DNA from: PALSA-505 sp035308365
Lineage (GTDB): Bacteria; Actinomycetota; Actinomycetes; Streptosporangiales; Streptosporangiaceae
DNA length: 64,000 bases
Assembly (NCBI GenBank): GCA_035308365.1
Contig: DATGGU010000183.1
Coordinates: 13,665-77,664 of the forward strand
Reading direction: 5' to 3'
Positions within the stretch are counted from its first letter, which is position 1. Each line of letters begins with the position of its first letter. Both the position numbers and the translations under genes were made by a program. This document shows positions 1 through 7,488 of this stretch, in pieces. The notes under the pieces are model-generated. The model ran no database searches, was not told the origin of the DNA, and was given only the letters and a program-made list of their open reading frames with translations.

Positions 1-424
1 GCACGTCCAGCACGTCGAGGGCGGCGCAGCCGAGGACCGCGGTGATGAACGTGTTGTTGTCGTTCCCGCCGATGCCCAGGGTGACCACGGACGTCGCCGG
101 GGTGAGCGCGTTGAACTGGGGCGGCACGCCGGGGTACTGCGAGCTGGTCATGTCGCCGACGGTGGCCCCGCCGCAGCTCACGTCGGTCAGGCTGAGACCG
201 AGCGCGGCGGCGGTCAGATGCGGGTAGTTGATGGCCGACTGCAGGCACTCGGCCGGCGCGCCGGGCGCGACCGGCAGGATCAGCGGCCCGGAGGTGTAGG
301 AGTCGCCGAGCGCCACATAGCCATTCCCGGAGGCCCCGGCCGGAGCGGCGGTGGCGAACATGACCAATGGAGCGGCGACGGCGGTGACGGCACAGGACAG
401 GAGCGTGAATCGGGACGGTCGCAT
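1..424 (-). CDS. Secreted SGNH/GDSL-type esterase, C-terminus cut by window edge
   Basis: The frame is open from an ATG at 424 to base 1, so about 141 residues are visible and the C-terminus lies outside. It begins MRPSRFTLLSCAVTAV, a Sec signal peptide that runs to an AAPAGAS cleavage region near residue 30. The mature part starts with GYVALGDSYTSG, the block I GDS motif carrying the nucleophile serine, and has a GIGGND block III motif near residue 125. Paired cysteines and the length so far fit the actinobacterial SGNH lipase/esterase family, which cleaves ester bonds outside the cell. The C-terminal catalytic DxxH block cannot be checked. GGGAG upstream supports the start. Its natural substrate is unknown. 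Confidence 0.85.
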   Translation of the reverse strand, partial: MRPSRFTLLSCAVTAVAAPLVMFATAAPAGASGNGYVALGDSYTSGPLILPVAPGAPAECLQSAINYPHLTAAALGLSLTDVSCGGATVGDMTSSQYPGVPPQFNALTPATSVVTLGIGGNDNNTFITAVLGCAALDVLDV

Positions 425-442
425 GATGGCTCCCAGAGGGTG

Positions 443-478
443 TGTTACTGAGCCGTAACATACGGTGCCGCAACCGTA
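443..478. promoter_or_regulatory. Stacked inverted repeats in the esterase/LLM intergenic region
   Basis: Two inverted repeats with 6-nt spacers lie end to end: TGTTAC/GTAACA at 443-448 and 455-460, and TACGGT/ACCGTA at 461-466 and 473-478. A third, CCGTA-ACA-TACGG at 453-465, bridges them. They sit just upstream of the esterase start and 110 bases upstream of the LLM gene. This looks like an operator or overlapping promoter for the divergent pair; no cognate regulator is identified. Confidence 0.4.
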
Positions 479-587
479 ATTGTGCGATAACGCGTTGTCA
501 ATGCCCACATCAGGCGGCCGGCGGGAACACCAGCGCCGGGCACGCGGTTGCGAAACGTCGAGGGACATCCGGCGAAGGGAAACGCGG

Positions 588-1439
588 ATGACGACGGCAG
601 AGTTCCGGGACCGGCTGGGACGGTTTGGCGTCTGGCGGCCTGCCAGCGTGGTGACGCCGGAGCTGGCCGTCGCGGTCGAGCGGCTCGGCTTCGGCACGCT
701 GTGGACCGGCAGTTCACCCGACGGCGATCTGGCCGTCCCGGAAGCGCTGCTCGACGCGACCGGCACGCTCATGGTCGGCACCAGCATCGTGAACATCTGG
801 AAGGACGACGCGCGGACGGTCGCCCGCTCCTATGCACGGCTGGACGGCCGCCATCCGGGCCGCTTCGTGCTCGGCGTCGGCGCCGGGCACCGGGAGGCGA
901 CCCAGCAGTACGAGCGTCCGTACGAGGCGCTGGCAGCGTACGTGGAAACCCTGTGCGCCGAGGGAGTCCCGAAGGCGTCGATCGTGCTCGCCGCGCTCGG
1001 CCCGAAGGTGCTCAGGCTGTCCGGCGACCGCGCCGCCGGCGCGATCCCCTACCTGGTGCCGCCCGAGCACACCCGCCAGGCCCGGGCCATCCTCGGCCCG
1101 GGACCGTTGCTCGCCCCGGAGCACAAGGCCGTGGTCGACCCCGACCCGGCCCGGGCCAGGGAGATCGGCCGGGCCCGGGTACGCAATCCCTACCTCGGCC
1201 TGGTCAACTACACCGGCAACCTGCGCAGGCTGGGCTGGAGCGAGCAGGACATGGCCGATGGCGGCAGCGACGCGCTGATCGACGCCCTGGTCGCACATGG
1301 CACGGCGGACCAGGTCGCGGCCCAGTTGCACGCGCACCTGGACGCCGGTGCCGACCATGTGGCGATTCAGTTGCTCACCGGACCGGATGCCGATCTGATG
1401 TCCGGCTATCAGGAACTGGCCTCGTCGCTCAGCAGGTGA
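588..1439 (+). CDS. LLM-class (F420-type) flavin oxidoreductase
   Basis: The 283-residue protein has the luciferase-like TIM-barrel pattern: GRFGVWRPASVVTPE at the N-terminus, then an ERLGFGTLWTGSSPDGD segment, then TGTLMVGTSIVNIWKDDAR and the conserved RFVLGVGAGHRE turn. This resembles the TIGR03620 group of probable F420-dependent oxidoreductases, which transfer hydride from F420H2 to an unknown substrate. The start at ATG 588 is chosen because GAAGGGA lies 7 bases upstream and family members begin near this point; the frame is open further upstream. It stands alone, with a different gene type on each side. F420 rather than FMN use is inferred from family membership only. Confidence 0.8.
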   Translation: MTTAEFRDRLGRFGVWRPASVVTPELAVAVERLGFGTLWTGSSPDGDLAVPEALLDATGTLMVGTSIVNIWKDDARTVARSYARLDGRHPGRFVLGVGAGHREATQQYERPYEALAAYVETLCAEGVPKASIVLAALGPKVLRLSGDRAAGAIPYLVPPEHTRQARAILGPGPLLAPEHKAVVDPDPARAREIGRARVRNPYLGLVNYTGNLRRLGWSEQDMADGGSDALIDALVAHGTADQVAAQLHAHLDAGADHVAIQLLTGPDADLMSGYQELASSLSR

Positions 1440-1577
1440 CGGAAGTAGCTGCCCGGTTCGGTCATGAACCGGCGCCAGGCCTGCACCAGATGGAGCTGAC
1501 CGCCCTCGCAAGAGTGCCTTTCCTCTCATCGGCGACCGTACAGCCCACCTCTGACAAGAGGATTGCCCGCCGCTTGC

Positions 1578-1588
1578 ATACTAAGTAT
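1578..1588. promoter_or_regulatory. Palindrome ATACTAAGTAT upstream of padR
   Basis: A perfect 11-bp palindrome (ATACT-A-AGTAT) lies 34 bases before the padR start, in a locally AT-rich stretch. A second looser repeat, CTCA-N6-TGAG, is at 1592-1605. PadR repressors commonly bind AT-rich palindromes that overlap their own promoter, so this is a good candidate autoregulatory site for the padR-ABC operon. Confidence 0.45.
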
Positions 1589-1621
1589 TATCCTCAGCAT
1601 GTTGAGAGATTGCGATACATC

Positions 1622-2203
1622 GTGAGTGTCCGGCACGCGCTGCTCGCGCTGCTGAGCGAGGGACCCAAGTACGGCCTGCAGCTCCGGGAGGAGTTCGAGG
1701 CCAGGACCGGCGAGGTGTGGCCGCTCAACGTCGGCCAGGTCTACACGACGTTGCAGCGCCTGGAGCGCGACGGGCTGGTCGAATCCGATGGAACCGCCGA
1801 GGACAGCCCGCAGAAGGGCTTCCGGATCACCCCCCAGGGCGAGCAGGAACTGGCCGGGTGGCTGCGCACGCCGCCGGATCTCAGCTCGCCGCCCAGGGAC
1901 GAGCTGGTGATCAAGGTGCTGGTGGCGTTGCGGGTGCCTGGCACCGATGTGCACGAGGTGATCCAGGTGCACCGGCGCTACCTCGTCGAGCTGATGCAGC
2001 AGTGGACCCGGATCAAGGAGAGCGAGGCCGAGCAGGACCTGAGCCTGGCCCTGGTGGTCGACGCCGAGCTGTTCCGGCTGGACTCGGTCATCCGCTGGCT
2101 CGATACCGCCGATGGCCGCATCAACCGGATGAAGCCCGGTGAGCTTGAACCAGTCCACTCGGCGCTGCCGAGACTTCGCAGGAGGGTGAGCCCGCGGCCA
2201 TGA
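1622..2203 (+). CDS. PadR-family transcriptional repressor
   Basis: From the GTG at 1622 the 193-residue protein reads SVRHALLALLSEGPKYGLQL, the start of the PadR winged helix. It continues through VGQVYTTLQRLERDGLV, the recognition helix and wing, up to about residue 75. The C-terminal half is the helical dimerisation domain (Vir_C-like, PadR type 2). The frame is open for hundreds of bases upstream, but nothing PadR-like precedes this GTG. It overlaps the next gene by 4 bases, so it is probably the ligand-responsive repressor of the ABC exporter that follows. The effector is unknown. Confidence 0.85.
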   Translation: MSVRHALLALLSEGPKYGLQLREEFEARTGEVWPLNVGQVYTTLQRLERDGLVESDGTAEDSPQKGFRITPQGEQELAGWLRTPPDLSSPPRDELVIKVLVALRVPGTDVHEVIQVHRRYLVELMQQWTRIKESEAEQDLSLALVVDAELFRLDSVIRWLDTADGRINRMKPGELEPVHSALPRLRRRVSPRP

Positions 2204-2922
2204 ACATGCTTGAACTACGCGACGTTTCGAAGAGCTACGGCGAGGGCGCGGCACAGGTGCACGCGCTCGACCGGGTGAGCCTGGCGGTCGAGCCCGGCGC
2301 CATGGTGGCGGTGATGGGTCCCAGCGGCTCCGGAAAGAGCACGCTGCTGACCATCGCGGGCAGCCTGGAGGAACCGGCCGAGGGCGAGGTGCTGGTCGGC
2401 GGCGTTTCGCTGGCCACGATGTCCCGGGGTGCCAAGGCCCGGCTGCGCCGCCGCCAGATCGGCTACGTCTTCCAGGACTTCAACCTGCTGGCCGGGCTGA
2501 CCGCGGCGGAGAACGTGTCGCTGCCGCTGGAGCTGGACGGCATACCGGCCAGGAAGGCCCGCGCCGTGGGCCTGAAGGCCCTGGATGAGCTGGGCCTCGG
2601 CGCCAGGGCGGCCAGCTTCCCCGGCCAGCTCTCCGGCGGTGAGCGGCAGCGGGTCGCGATCGCCCGTGCGGTGGTCGGCGACCGCCGCCTGCTGCTGGCC
2701 GACGAGCCGTCCGGCGCACTCGACTCGGTCAACGCAGAAGAGGTCATGCGCCTGCTGCACGGCGCGTGCAAGCGGGGTGTGGCCGTCGTGGTGGTGACCC
2801 ACGACGCTCAGCTCGCCTCCTGGGCCGACCGGGTGGTGTTCCTGCGTGACGGCCGGGTGACCGACCAGACCGCGCCGCCGCCCGGCCCGGAATCCCTGCT
2901 CGAACAGGGTGCGAGCCAATGA
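2200..2922 (+). CDS. ABC transporter ATP-binding protein (MacB/LolD type)
   Basis: The 240-residue ATPase contains Walker A GPSGSGKST near residue 40, the signature LSGGERQRVAIARA near 145, Walker B LLLADEPSGALD near 165 and the switch histidine in VVTHD near 200. This is the MacB/LolD/FtsE clade that pairs with FtsX-type permeases, as the next gene confirms. Its ATG overlaps the padR stop, and its own stop overlaps the permease start, giving a three-gene translationally coupled operon. Cytoplasmic, membrane-associated; likely energises export or extraction of a peptide, lipid or drug. Confidence 0.92.
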   Translation: MNMLELRDVSKSYGEGAAQVHALDRVSLAVEPGAMVAVMGPSGSGKSTLLTIAGSLEEPAEGEVLVGGVSLATMSRGAKARLRRRQIGYVFQDFNLLAGLTAAENVSLPLELDGIPARKARAVGLKALDELGLGARAASFPGQLSGGERQRVAIARAVVGDRRLLLADEPSGALDSVNAEEVMRLLHGACKRGVAVVVVTHDAQLASWADRVVFLRDGRVTDQTAPPPGPESLLEQGASQ

Positions 2923-5417
2923 GCACCGCCGTGCGTGATCGCCCGGCCACGGACGGCATCACCGACGGCGGCATTCCCGCCCGCCAGGCCGTCATCCGCT
3001 GGGCGCTGCGGCTGTTCCGCCGGGAGTGGCGCCAGCAGATTCTGGTGCTGGCCATGCTCACGGTCGCGGTCGCGACCATGATCCTGGGCGCCGCCGTCGC
3101 CACCAACACGCCGCCGGCCTCGCCAAACGCGGCCATTTTCGGAACCGCCAAGGCCCTGATCAGCGTGCCCGGCACGGATCCGCATCTGGCCGCCGACATC
3201 GCGGCCATCAGGGCCCGGTACGGCACCGTCGACGTGATCGAGAACCAGTCGCTGGCCACCGGCCTGGCGGCCGGCGTCGAACTGCGCGCCCAGGACCCGT
3301 CCGGTCCCTACGGCGGCCCGCTGCTCTCCCTGGTCTCCGGGCATTACCCGTCCGGTCCCGGCCAGGTGGCGATGACCAGCCAGGTGGCCAGCATCTACAA
3401 CGTGCACACCGGTGGCGTCTGGCACGAGGGCGGCAAGACCTGGCGGGTCACCGGGATCGTGCAGAACCCGGCCAACCTGCTGGATCAGTTCGCTCTCGTC
3501 GCCCCCGGGCAGGTCAGCGCGCCCAGTCAGGCTACGATCCTGCTCGGCACGCGGCCCGCCAGCAGTTCCGGCCTGCCGCCTGGCGCGGTGGTGTCCGACG
3601 CGCCGGCCACCTTCAAGGGACTCAGCCCGGCGGTCATCGTGCTGGTGGTGGCCGTGCTCGGGATGGTGTTCATCGGCCTGGTGGCCGCGGCCGGGTTCGC
3701 GGTGATGGCCCAGCGGCGGCTGCGCGCGCTCGGCATGCTCAGCGCGCTCGGCGCGACGGAGCGAAACGTCCAGCTCGTCATGGTGGCGGGCGGTGCCATC
3801 GTCGGTGTGGTGGCCACGATCGCCGGGGCGGTGATCGGCTTCGGCGCCTGGATGCTGTATTACCCGCACCTGGCGACGGTCACCGCGCACACCGTCGACC
3901 CGGCCAACCTGCCCTGGCTGGCGATCATCATCGGGATGGCTCTCGCGGTGCTGACCGCCATCCTTGCCGCCCGGCGGCCGGCCGCCGTGGTGGCCAGGGT
4001 CCCGGTGGTGGCGGCGCTGTCCGGGCGGCCGCCCAGCCCGAAAGGGGCACACCGCGCCGCCCGGCCCGGCCTCATCACGATGGCCGCCGGCCTGGTGCTG
4101 CTCGCCTTCTCCGGCGGCTGGGCCGGCAACGGCGGGAAGGACTCCCTGTTCCTGCTCGGCGGCCTGGTGGCCGTGGTCGTCGGCAGCTTCCTGGTCGCGC
4201 CACTGTGCGTTGCCCTGCTGGCCGCCGCGGCCGGCCCGCGCGCACCGGTGGCGGCCCGGATCGCGCTGCGCGACCTCGTCCGCTACCGGGCCCGCTCCGG
4301 CGCCGCCCTGGCCGCGACCAGCTTCGCCGTCTTCCTGGCCGTGCTCATCACCATCATCGCCAGCGTCAGGTTCTCCAACGTGCTCGACTACACCGGGGCC
4401 AACCTGACCCCCAGCCAGCTCATGGTCTACACGCCAACCTCGGGCGGCGGGCCGGGCCTCACCCTCGGGCAGTCGCTCACCCCGGCCCAGACCAGCAGCC
4501 TGCACGCGAAGGTGGACTCACTGGCCCACTCGCTGCACGCCCAATATGTGCTGGCGCTCTATGGGAGCAGCGTCGGGCTCACCCAGGAGGGCACCGGGAA
4601 CAACAACTTCAGCGGCACGATCTACGTGGCCACCCCGGCGCTGCTGCGCACCTACGGCATCAAGCCCAGCCAGATCGAGCCCGGCGCCGACTTCCTCACC
4701 TCCCGGCCCGGCCTGGCCGGCCTGCCCCGGATGCTGATGCTGTACGGCAACTTCTTCGGCGGCAAGGGTGGCCCGCCGCCGAGCGCCCCGTGCCCGGCGG
4801 GCCAGTGCCTGGCCCACCCCAGGATTCAGGAGATGCCCAGCCTGCCCACCGGCGTCCATGCCCCCAACACGGTCGTCACCATGGCGGCGCTGCAGCGGCT
4901 GCACCAGCCGGTGACCCTGGCCGGCTGGATGATCCAGACCCCCCGGCCGCTCACGCAAGCCCAGATCAGCGCCGCCCGCCAGATGGCACTGACCAGCGGC
5001 GCGACGATCGAGACCAAGTCGGCTCAGCTAGGGTTGTCCCAGATCAGCAACGGTGCCACCGCAATCGGCATCCTCATCGCCCTCGGCGTGCTGGCCATGA
5101 CCGTCGGCCTGATCCGCAGCGAGACCGCGGGCGAGCTGCGCACCCTCACCGCCACCGGGGCCGGCGGCCGGACCCGCCGCATGATCACCGCCGCCACGGC
5201 CGGCGCCCTGGCCCTGCTCGGAGCGCTCCTTGGCACCGTCACCGCGGTGGCGGCGGCCCTCGCCTGGGCCCGCAGCAGCCTGTCCACGACGTTCGGCAAC
5301 GTGCCCGGCCTGGACATGGTGATCATCCTGGCCGGCCTGCCGCTCATCGCCGCCGTGGGCGGCTGGCTGCTGGCCGGACGGCAGCCACCGGCCATCGCCC
5401 GCCAGCCGCTCGAGTGA
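2919..5417 (+). CDS. FtsX-like ABC transporter permease
   Basis: The 832-residue membrane protein has an N-terminal transmembrane helix (near residues 45-65), a large extracytoplasmic segment, and an FtsX domain with three helices around residues 230-360. A second extracytoplasmic region follows, then a second three-helix FtsX block at the C-terminus. This duplicated arrangement is the usual actinobacterial MacB/LolC-like permease of about 800 residues. ATGA overlap with the ATPase gene indicates coupled translation. In PadR-controlled sets such permeases often serve antimicrobial resistance or cell-envelope stress, but the substrate cannot be read from the sequence. Confidence 0.88.
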   Translation: MSTAVRDRPATDGITDGGIPARQAVIRWALRLFRREWRQQILVLAMLTVAVATMILGAAVATNTPPASPNAAIFGTAKALISVPGTDPHLAADIAAIRARYGTVDVIENQSLATGLAAGVELRAQDPSGPYGGPLLSLVSGHYPSGPGQVAMTSQVASIYNVHTGGVWHEGGKTWRVTGIVQNPANLLDQFALVAPGQVSAPSQATILLGTRPASSSGLPPGAVVSDAPATFKGLSPAVIVLVVAVLGMVFIGLVAAAGFAVMAQRRLRALGMLSALGATERNVQLVMVAGGAIVGVVATIAGAVIGFGAWMLYYPHLATVTAHTVDPANLPWLAIIIGMALAVLTAILAARRPAAVVARVPVVAALSGRPPSPKGAHRAARPGLITMAAGLVLLAFSGGWAGNGGKDSLFLLGGLVAVVVGSFLVAPLCVALLAAAAGPRAPVAARIALRDLVRYRARSGAALAATSFAVFLAVLITIIASVRFSNVLDYTGANLTPSQLMVYTPTSGGGPGLTLGQSLTPAQTSSLHAKVDSLAHSLHAQYVLALYGSSVGLTQEGTGNNNFSGTIYVATPALLRTYGIKPSQIEPGADFLTSRPGLAGLPRMLMLYGNFFGGKGGPPPSAPCPAGQCLAHPRIQEMPSLPTGVHAPNTVVTMAALQRLHQPVTLAGWMIQTPRPLTQAQISAARQMALTSGATIETKSAQLGLSQISNGATAIGILIALGVLAMTVGLIRSETAGELRTLTATGAGGRTRRMITAATAGALALLGALLGTVTAVAAALAWARSSLSTTFGNVPGLDMVIILAGLPLIAAVGGWLLAGRQPPAIARQPLE

Positions 5418-5452
5418 GCCCGTGCCCCGGGCCGCCTCACCCGGGCGCCTGC

Positions 5453-6256
5453 TTACTCCTGCGCCCAGTCGGCCAGATCGACCAGTCCGGGCAGTTCCTT
5501 CAGCTTGGCGGCGGTGTCCCCGGGCGCCGCCGCCAGCACCTCGTCGCCGAGCTGTCCCTCCTGCCCCGGATCCAGCACCGCGCCGGCGAAACCGTCCCGC
5601 CAGCGGACCGCGACCAGCGGCCCGAGCTGCAGCATTCCTGGCCCGGCGCCATGCAGCGCGACAAGGAGCGCCCGCAGCTCGCCGAGGCCGGGAACCGGCT
5701 CCCCGCTCTCGTCCGGGCAACCCCGCAGCAGCGTGTCGAGCCGCTGTTCCAGCGCCTGGCCGTTGGGTGAGGTCCAGGCCAGGTAGCAGCGGATGCCGAA
5801 CTGGTCGGCCGAGTCGTGGAAGAGCATCTCGACCGGCAGTTCGGCCAGGAAGGAATCGAACAGCGACGGCAGGCTGCCCGAGGCGGTGGGGCGCTCGGTG
5901 TGAATGCCGCCGACCAGGACGCGGTACTCCCGGTCGCGGCGGGTCGTCTCCACCTCATGGTCGAGCCGGGCCCGCACGAACTGCCCAAGGTCGCGCACGT
6001 GCCGGTCCAGATGGGCGATGTCCCTGGCGACCCCGGAAAGCTGCAGTTCCGCCTTGTTCTTGAGGTCGGCCAGCCCGTTGGCGTTTTCCCCGCTGGCCTC
6101 GCTCTGCGCCTTGAGCTGCTTTTCGGCCTGCTGTACCCGCTGGGTCACCTGCTCGAGCTGTGCCGCGTTCTCCCGGATTTTGGTCCGGAACGTCGTCGAC
6201 GTGAACCAGCCGGCCACCGCTACTGTCGCCACAGCCACGGCCAGCAGGATCTCCAT
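5453..6256 (-). CDS. Membrane-anchored coiled-coil protein of unknown function
   Basis: This 267-residue protein starts MEILLAVAVATVAVAGWF, an uncleaved N-terminal membrane helix. A coiled coil rich in Q, E and K follows at about residues 25-80 (KIRENAAQLEQVTQRVQQAE). The C-terminal soluble domain (about 105-260) contains RCYLAWTSPNGQALEQRL and no motif I recognise. It is convergent with the ABC permease gene (35-base gap) and is followed upstream by another small membrane protein on the same strand. Homologues are probably limited to Actinomycetota. No catalytic residues stand out, so a scaffold or adaptor role is as likely as an enzyme. Confidence 0.7.
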   Translation of the reverse strand: MEILLAVAVATVAVAGWFTSTTFRTKIRENAAQLEQVTQRVQQAEKQLKAQSEASGENANGLADLKNKAELQLSGVARDIAHLDRHVRDLGQFVRARLDHEVETTRRDREYRVLVGGIHTERPTASGSLPSLFDSFLAELPVEMLFHDSADQFGIRCYLAWTSPNGQALEQRLDTLLRGCPDESGEPVPGLGELRALLVALHGAGPGMLQLGPLVAVRWRDGFAGAVLDPGQEGQLGDEVLAAAPGDTAAKLKELPGLVDLADWAQE

Positions 6257-6281
6257 GGGACTTCTCCTTCAGCGATAATGC

Positions 6282-6770
6282 TTACTTTGCCGCCCGCAGG
6301 CTGCGCATTGTCATGGTTACCGTTGACAGCGACGCGGCAATGGCGATGAGTGAGGCAATAGCGATCAGCCCGGCGCTCACATCGAACGTTCCCGATCCAT
6401 GGCTGCCGCCCTTGGTCAGCGTATGTGGGGACGATGCCGGATGCGTGCCCGTGGTATGTGAGGCGGCACCATGCGACGGCGCCGTGGCCGGGTTCTTCGG
6501 TGCTGGCGAGGTCCGGTGCGCAGCCGCCGGATGCGTGGCCGGATGCGTGGCCGGATGCGTGGCCGGATGCGACGGTGGATGGCTGGTCACGGCCGGTTTT
6601 GACGGGTGAACGCCCGGTGATCTCGTGCCCGGTGGGTGCGATGAAGATTGCACTGAAACCGAATGCTTACCTTGCGATGAAGGTGTCTTCGGAGCACCGT
6701 GATGATTTGTCGCCCAGATAACCACCAGCGCGCCCAGCACCGCGCCAATGAGAATATCCCGGCCCTTCAT
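6282..6770 (-). CDS. Small protein with two membrane helices and a His/Pro/Thr-rich linker
   Basis: The 162-residue protein begins MKGRDILIGAVLGALVVIWATN (first helix). It then has about 85 residues of S/T/P/H-rich sequence including the four-residue repeat HPAT three times, and ends with a second helix, VSAGLIAIASLIAIAASL. The repeat is visible in the DNA around 6535-6580. The linker looks like an extended, possibly glycosylated, extracytoplasmic stretch. It lies 25 bases upstream of the coiled-coil protein on the same strand, so the two are probably co-transcribed. No known family assigned. Confidence 0.6.
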   Translation of the reverse strand: MKGRDILIGAVLGALVVIWATNHHGAPKTPSSQGKHSVSVQSSSHPPGTRSPGVHPSKPAVTSHPPSHPATHPATHPATHPAAAHRTSPAPKNPATAPSHGAASHTTGTHPASSPHTLTKGGSHGSGTFDVSAGLIAIASLIAIAASLSTVTMTMRSLRAAK

Positions 6771-6779
6771 GGTCGCGGC

Positions 6780-7488
6780 TCCCTCGATCGACGAACCATC
6801 GTTAACAATTTCCAGTCAAAATCAACCGCAAACCAGGGCAGACTGCGGTGGATCAGGCAGCCGGATCGGCGGCGTGGTGTTCACCCCACGGGTGCTGGCC
6901 GAGGCTGACCAAGATCGTAGTCCGCCGGGCCAGGCGCCGCGCCGGAGAATGCCCGGATGCCGGGGCTCAGCCCGCCGCAGCGCGGCCACCCCGGCCACGC
7001 AAGCCCTGTTCAGCGGCCGGCACAAGGCGGCCGAAAAAAGATCAAGAAACTTTTGGCTCCGGTACGGTGCCAATCCGGGCACTCGGTCACCGGCATCACT
7101 CGCCGGGAACCCACGCCACTCGGTGCCCGCAGGCCGCGACCCGTTCCGCACGAACGGCGCGGCGCCGGCCATGCCCGGGACCCAGTCGATGGGACATCCC
7201 CAGGGGCTGGCGACGGCCGCGGGGCATTCCCGGGCCACGAGCGGTGCCACCGCCATGCGCGGCGGCACCGCTCGCGGCGAGCATCGATCCGGCGACCAGC
7301 ATGGCCCCCGCGAACAGGCTGAAACTGCGTCGATGCCTGACCGCGCCTCCGGCAATTTCCTTGCTTGGGCGGCACCGCAGTGGGAACCGCTTACCACTAA
7401 CCCTTGTTCAGGTCTGGCGGGCAGGCAAGGGCGAATTCAGACTTTTGCGGCCAAGTCACTAAATTGTGACGACTTAACCCATGTCGTT
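6780..7488. other. Long intergenic stretch without a convincing intact gene
   Basis: About 700 bases separate the small membrane protein from the end of the monooxygenase operon. Open frames exist on both strands but lack consistent codon bias. The only protein-like signal is a signal-peptide-like frame on the minus strand at 7096-7341. An inverted repeat GTCAC-TAAATT-GTGAC at 7455-7470 lies just downstream of the operon's last stop and could act as a weak transcription end, although it has no U-tract. Confidence 0.5.
7096..7341 (-). pseudogene. Signal-peptide-like frame without a standard start codon
   Basis: Read on the minus strand from 7341 the frame gives VRHRRSFSLFAGAMLVAG followed by SMLAASGAAAH. 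That is a textbook n-region (RHRR), hydrophobic core and AxA cleavage site. A perfect GGAGG sits at 7346-7350, 4 bases before the first codon, but that codon is GTC, and no ATG, GTG or TTG occurs in frame before the hydrophobic core. After the predicted cleavage site the frame continues about 55 arginine- and glycine-rich residues to a TGA without resembling a known protein. It may be a decayed secreted-protein gene (GTG changed to GTC, plus frameshift) or chance. Confidence 0.3.

Noticed and set aside
1592..1605. CTCAGCATGTTGAG near padR as a fourth copy of the prm operator
   Set aside because: Arms are shorter and the spacer is 6 rather than 3 bases; similarity is limited to CTCAACATG on one strand.
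2808..4505. Long minus-strand frame opposite the ABC permease
   Set aside because: Low-complexity, histidine/glycine/aspartate-rich antisense reading without motif or RBS.
3026..5770. Plus-strand frame of about 900 codons overlapping the ABC permease gene
   Set aside because: Its R/P/G/H-rich composition is that of a frame shifted by one within the FtsX-like permease, which has clear membrane helices.
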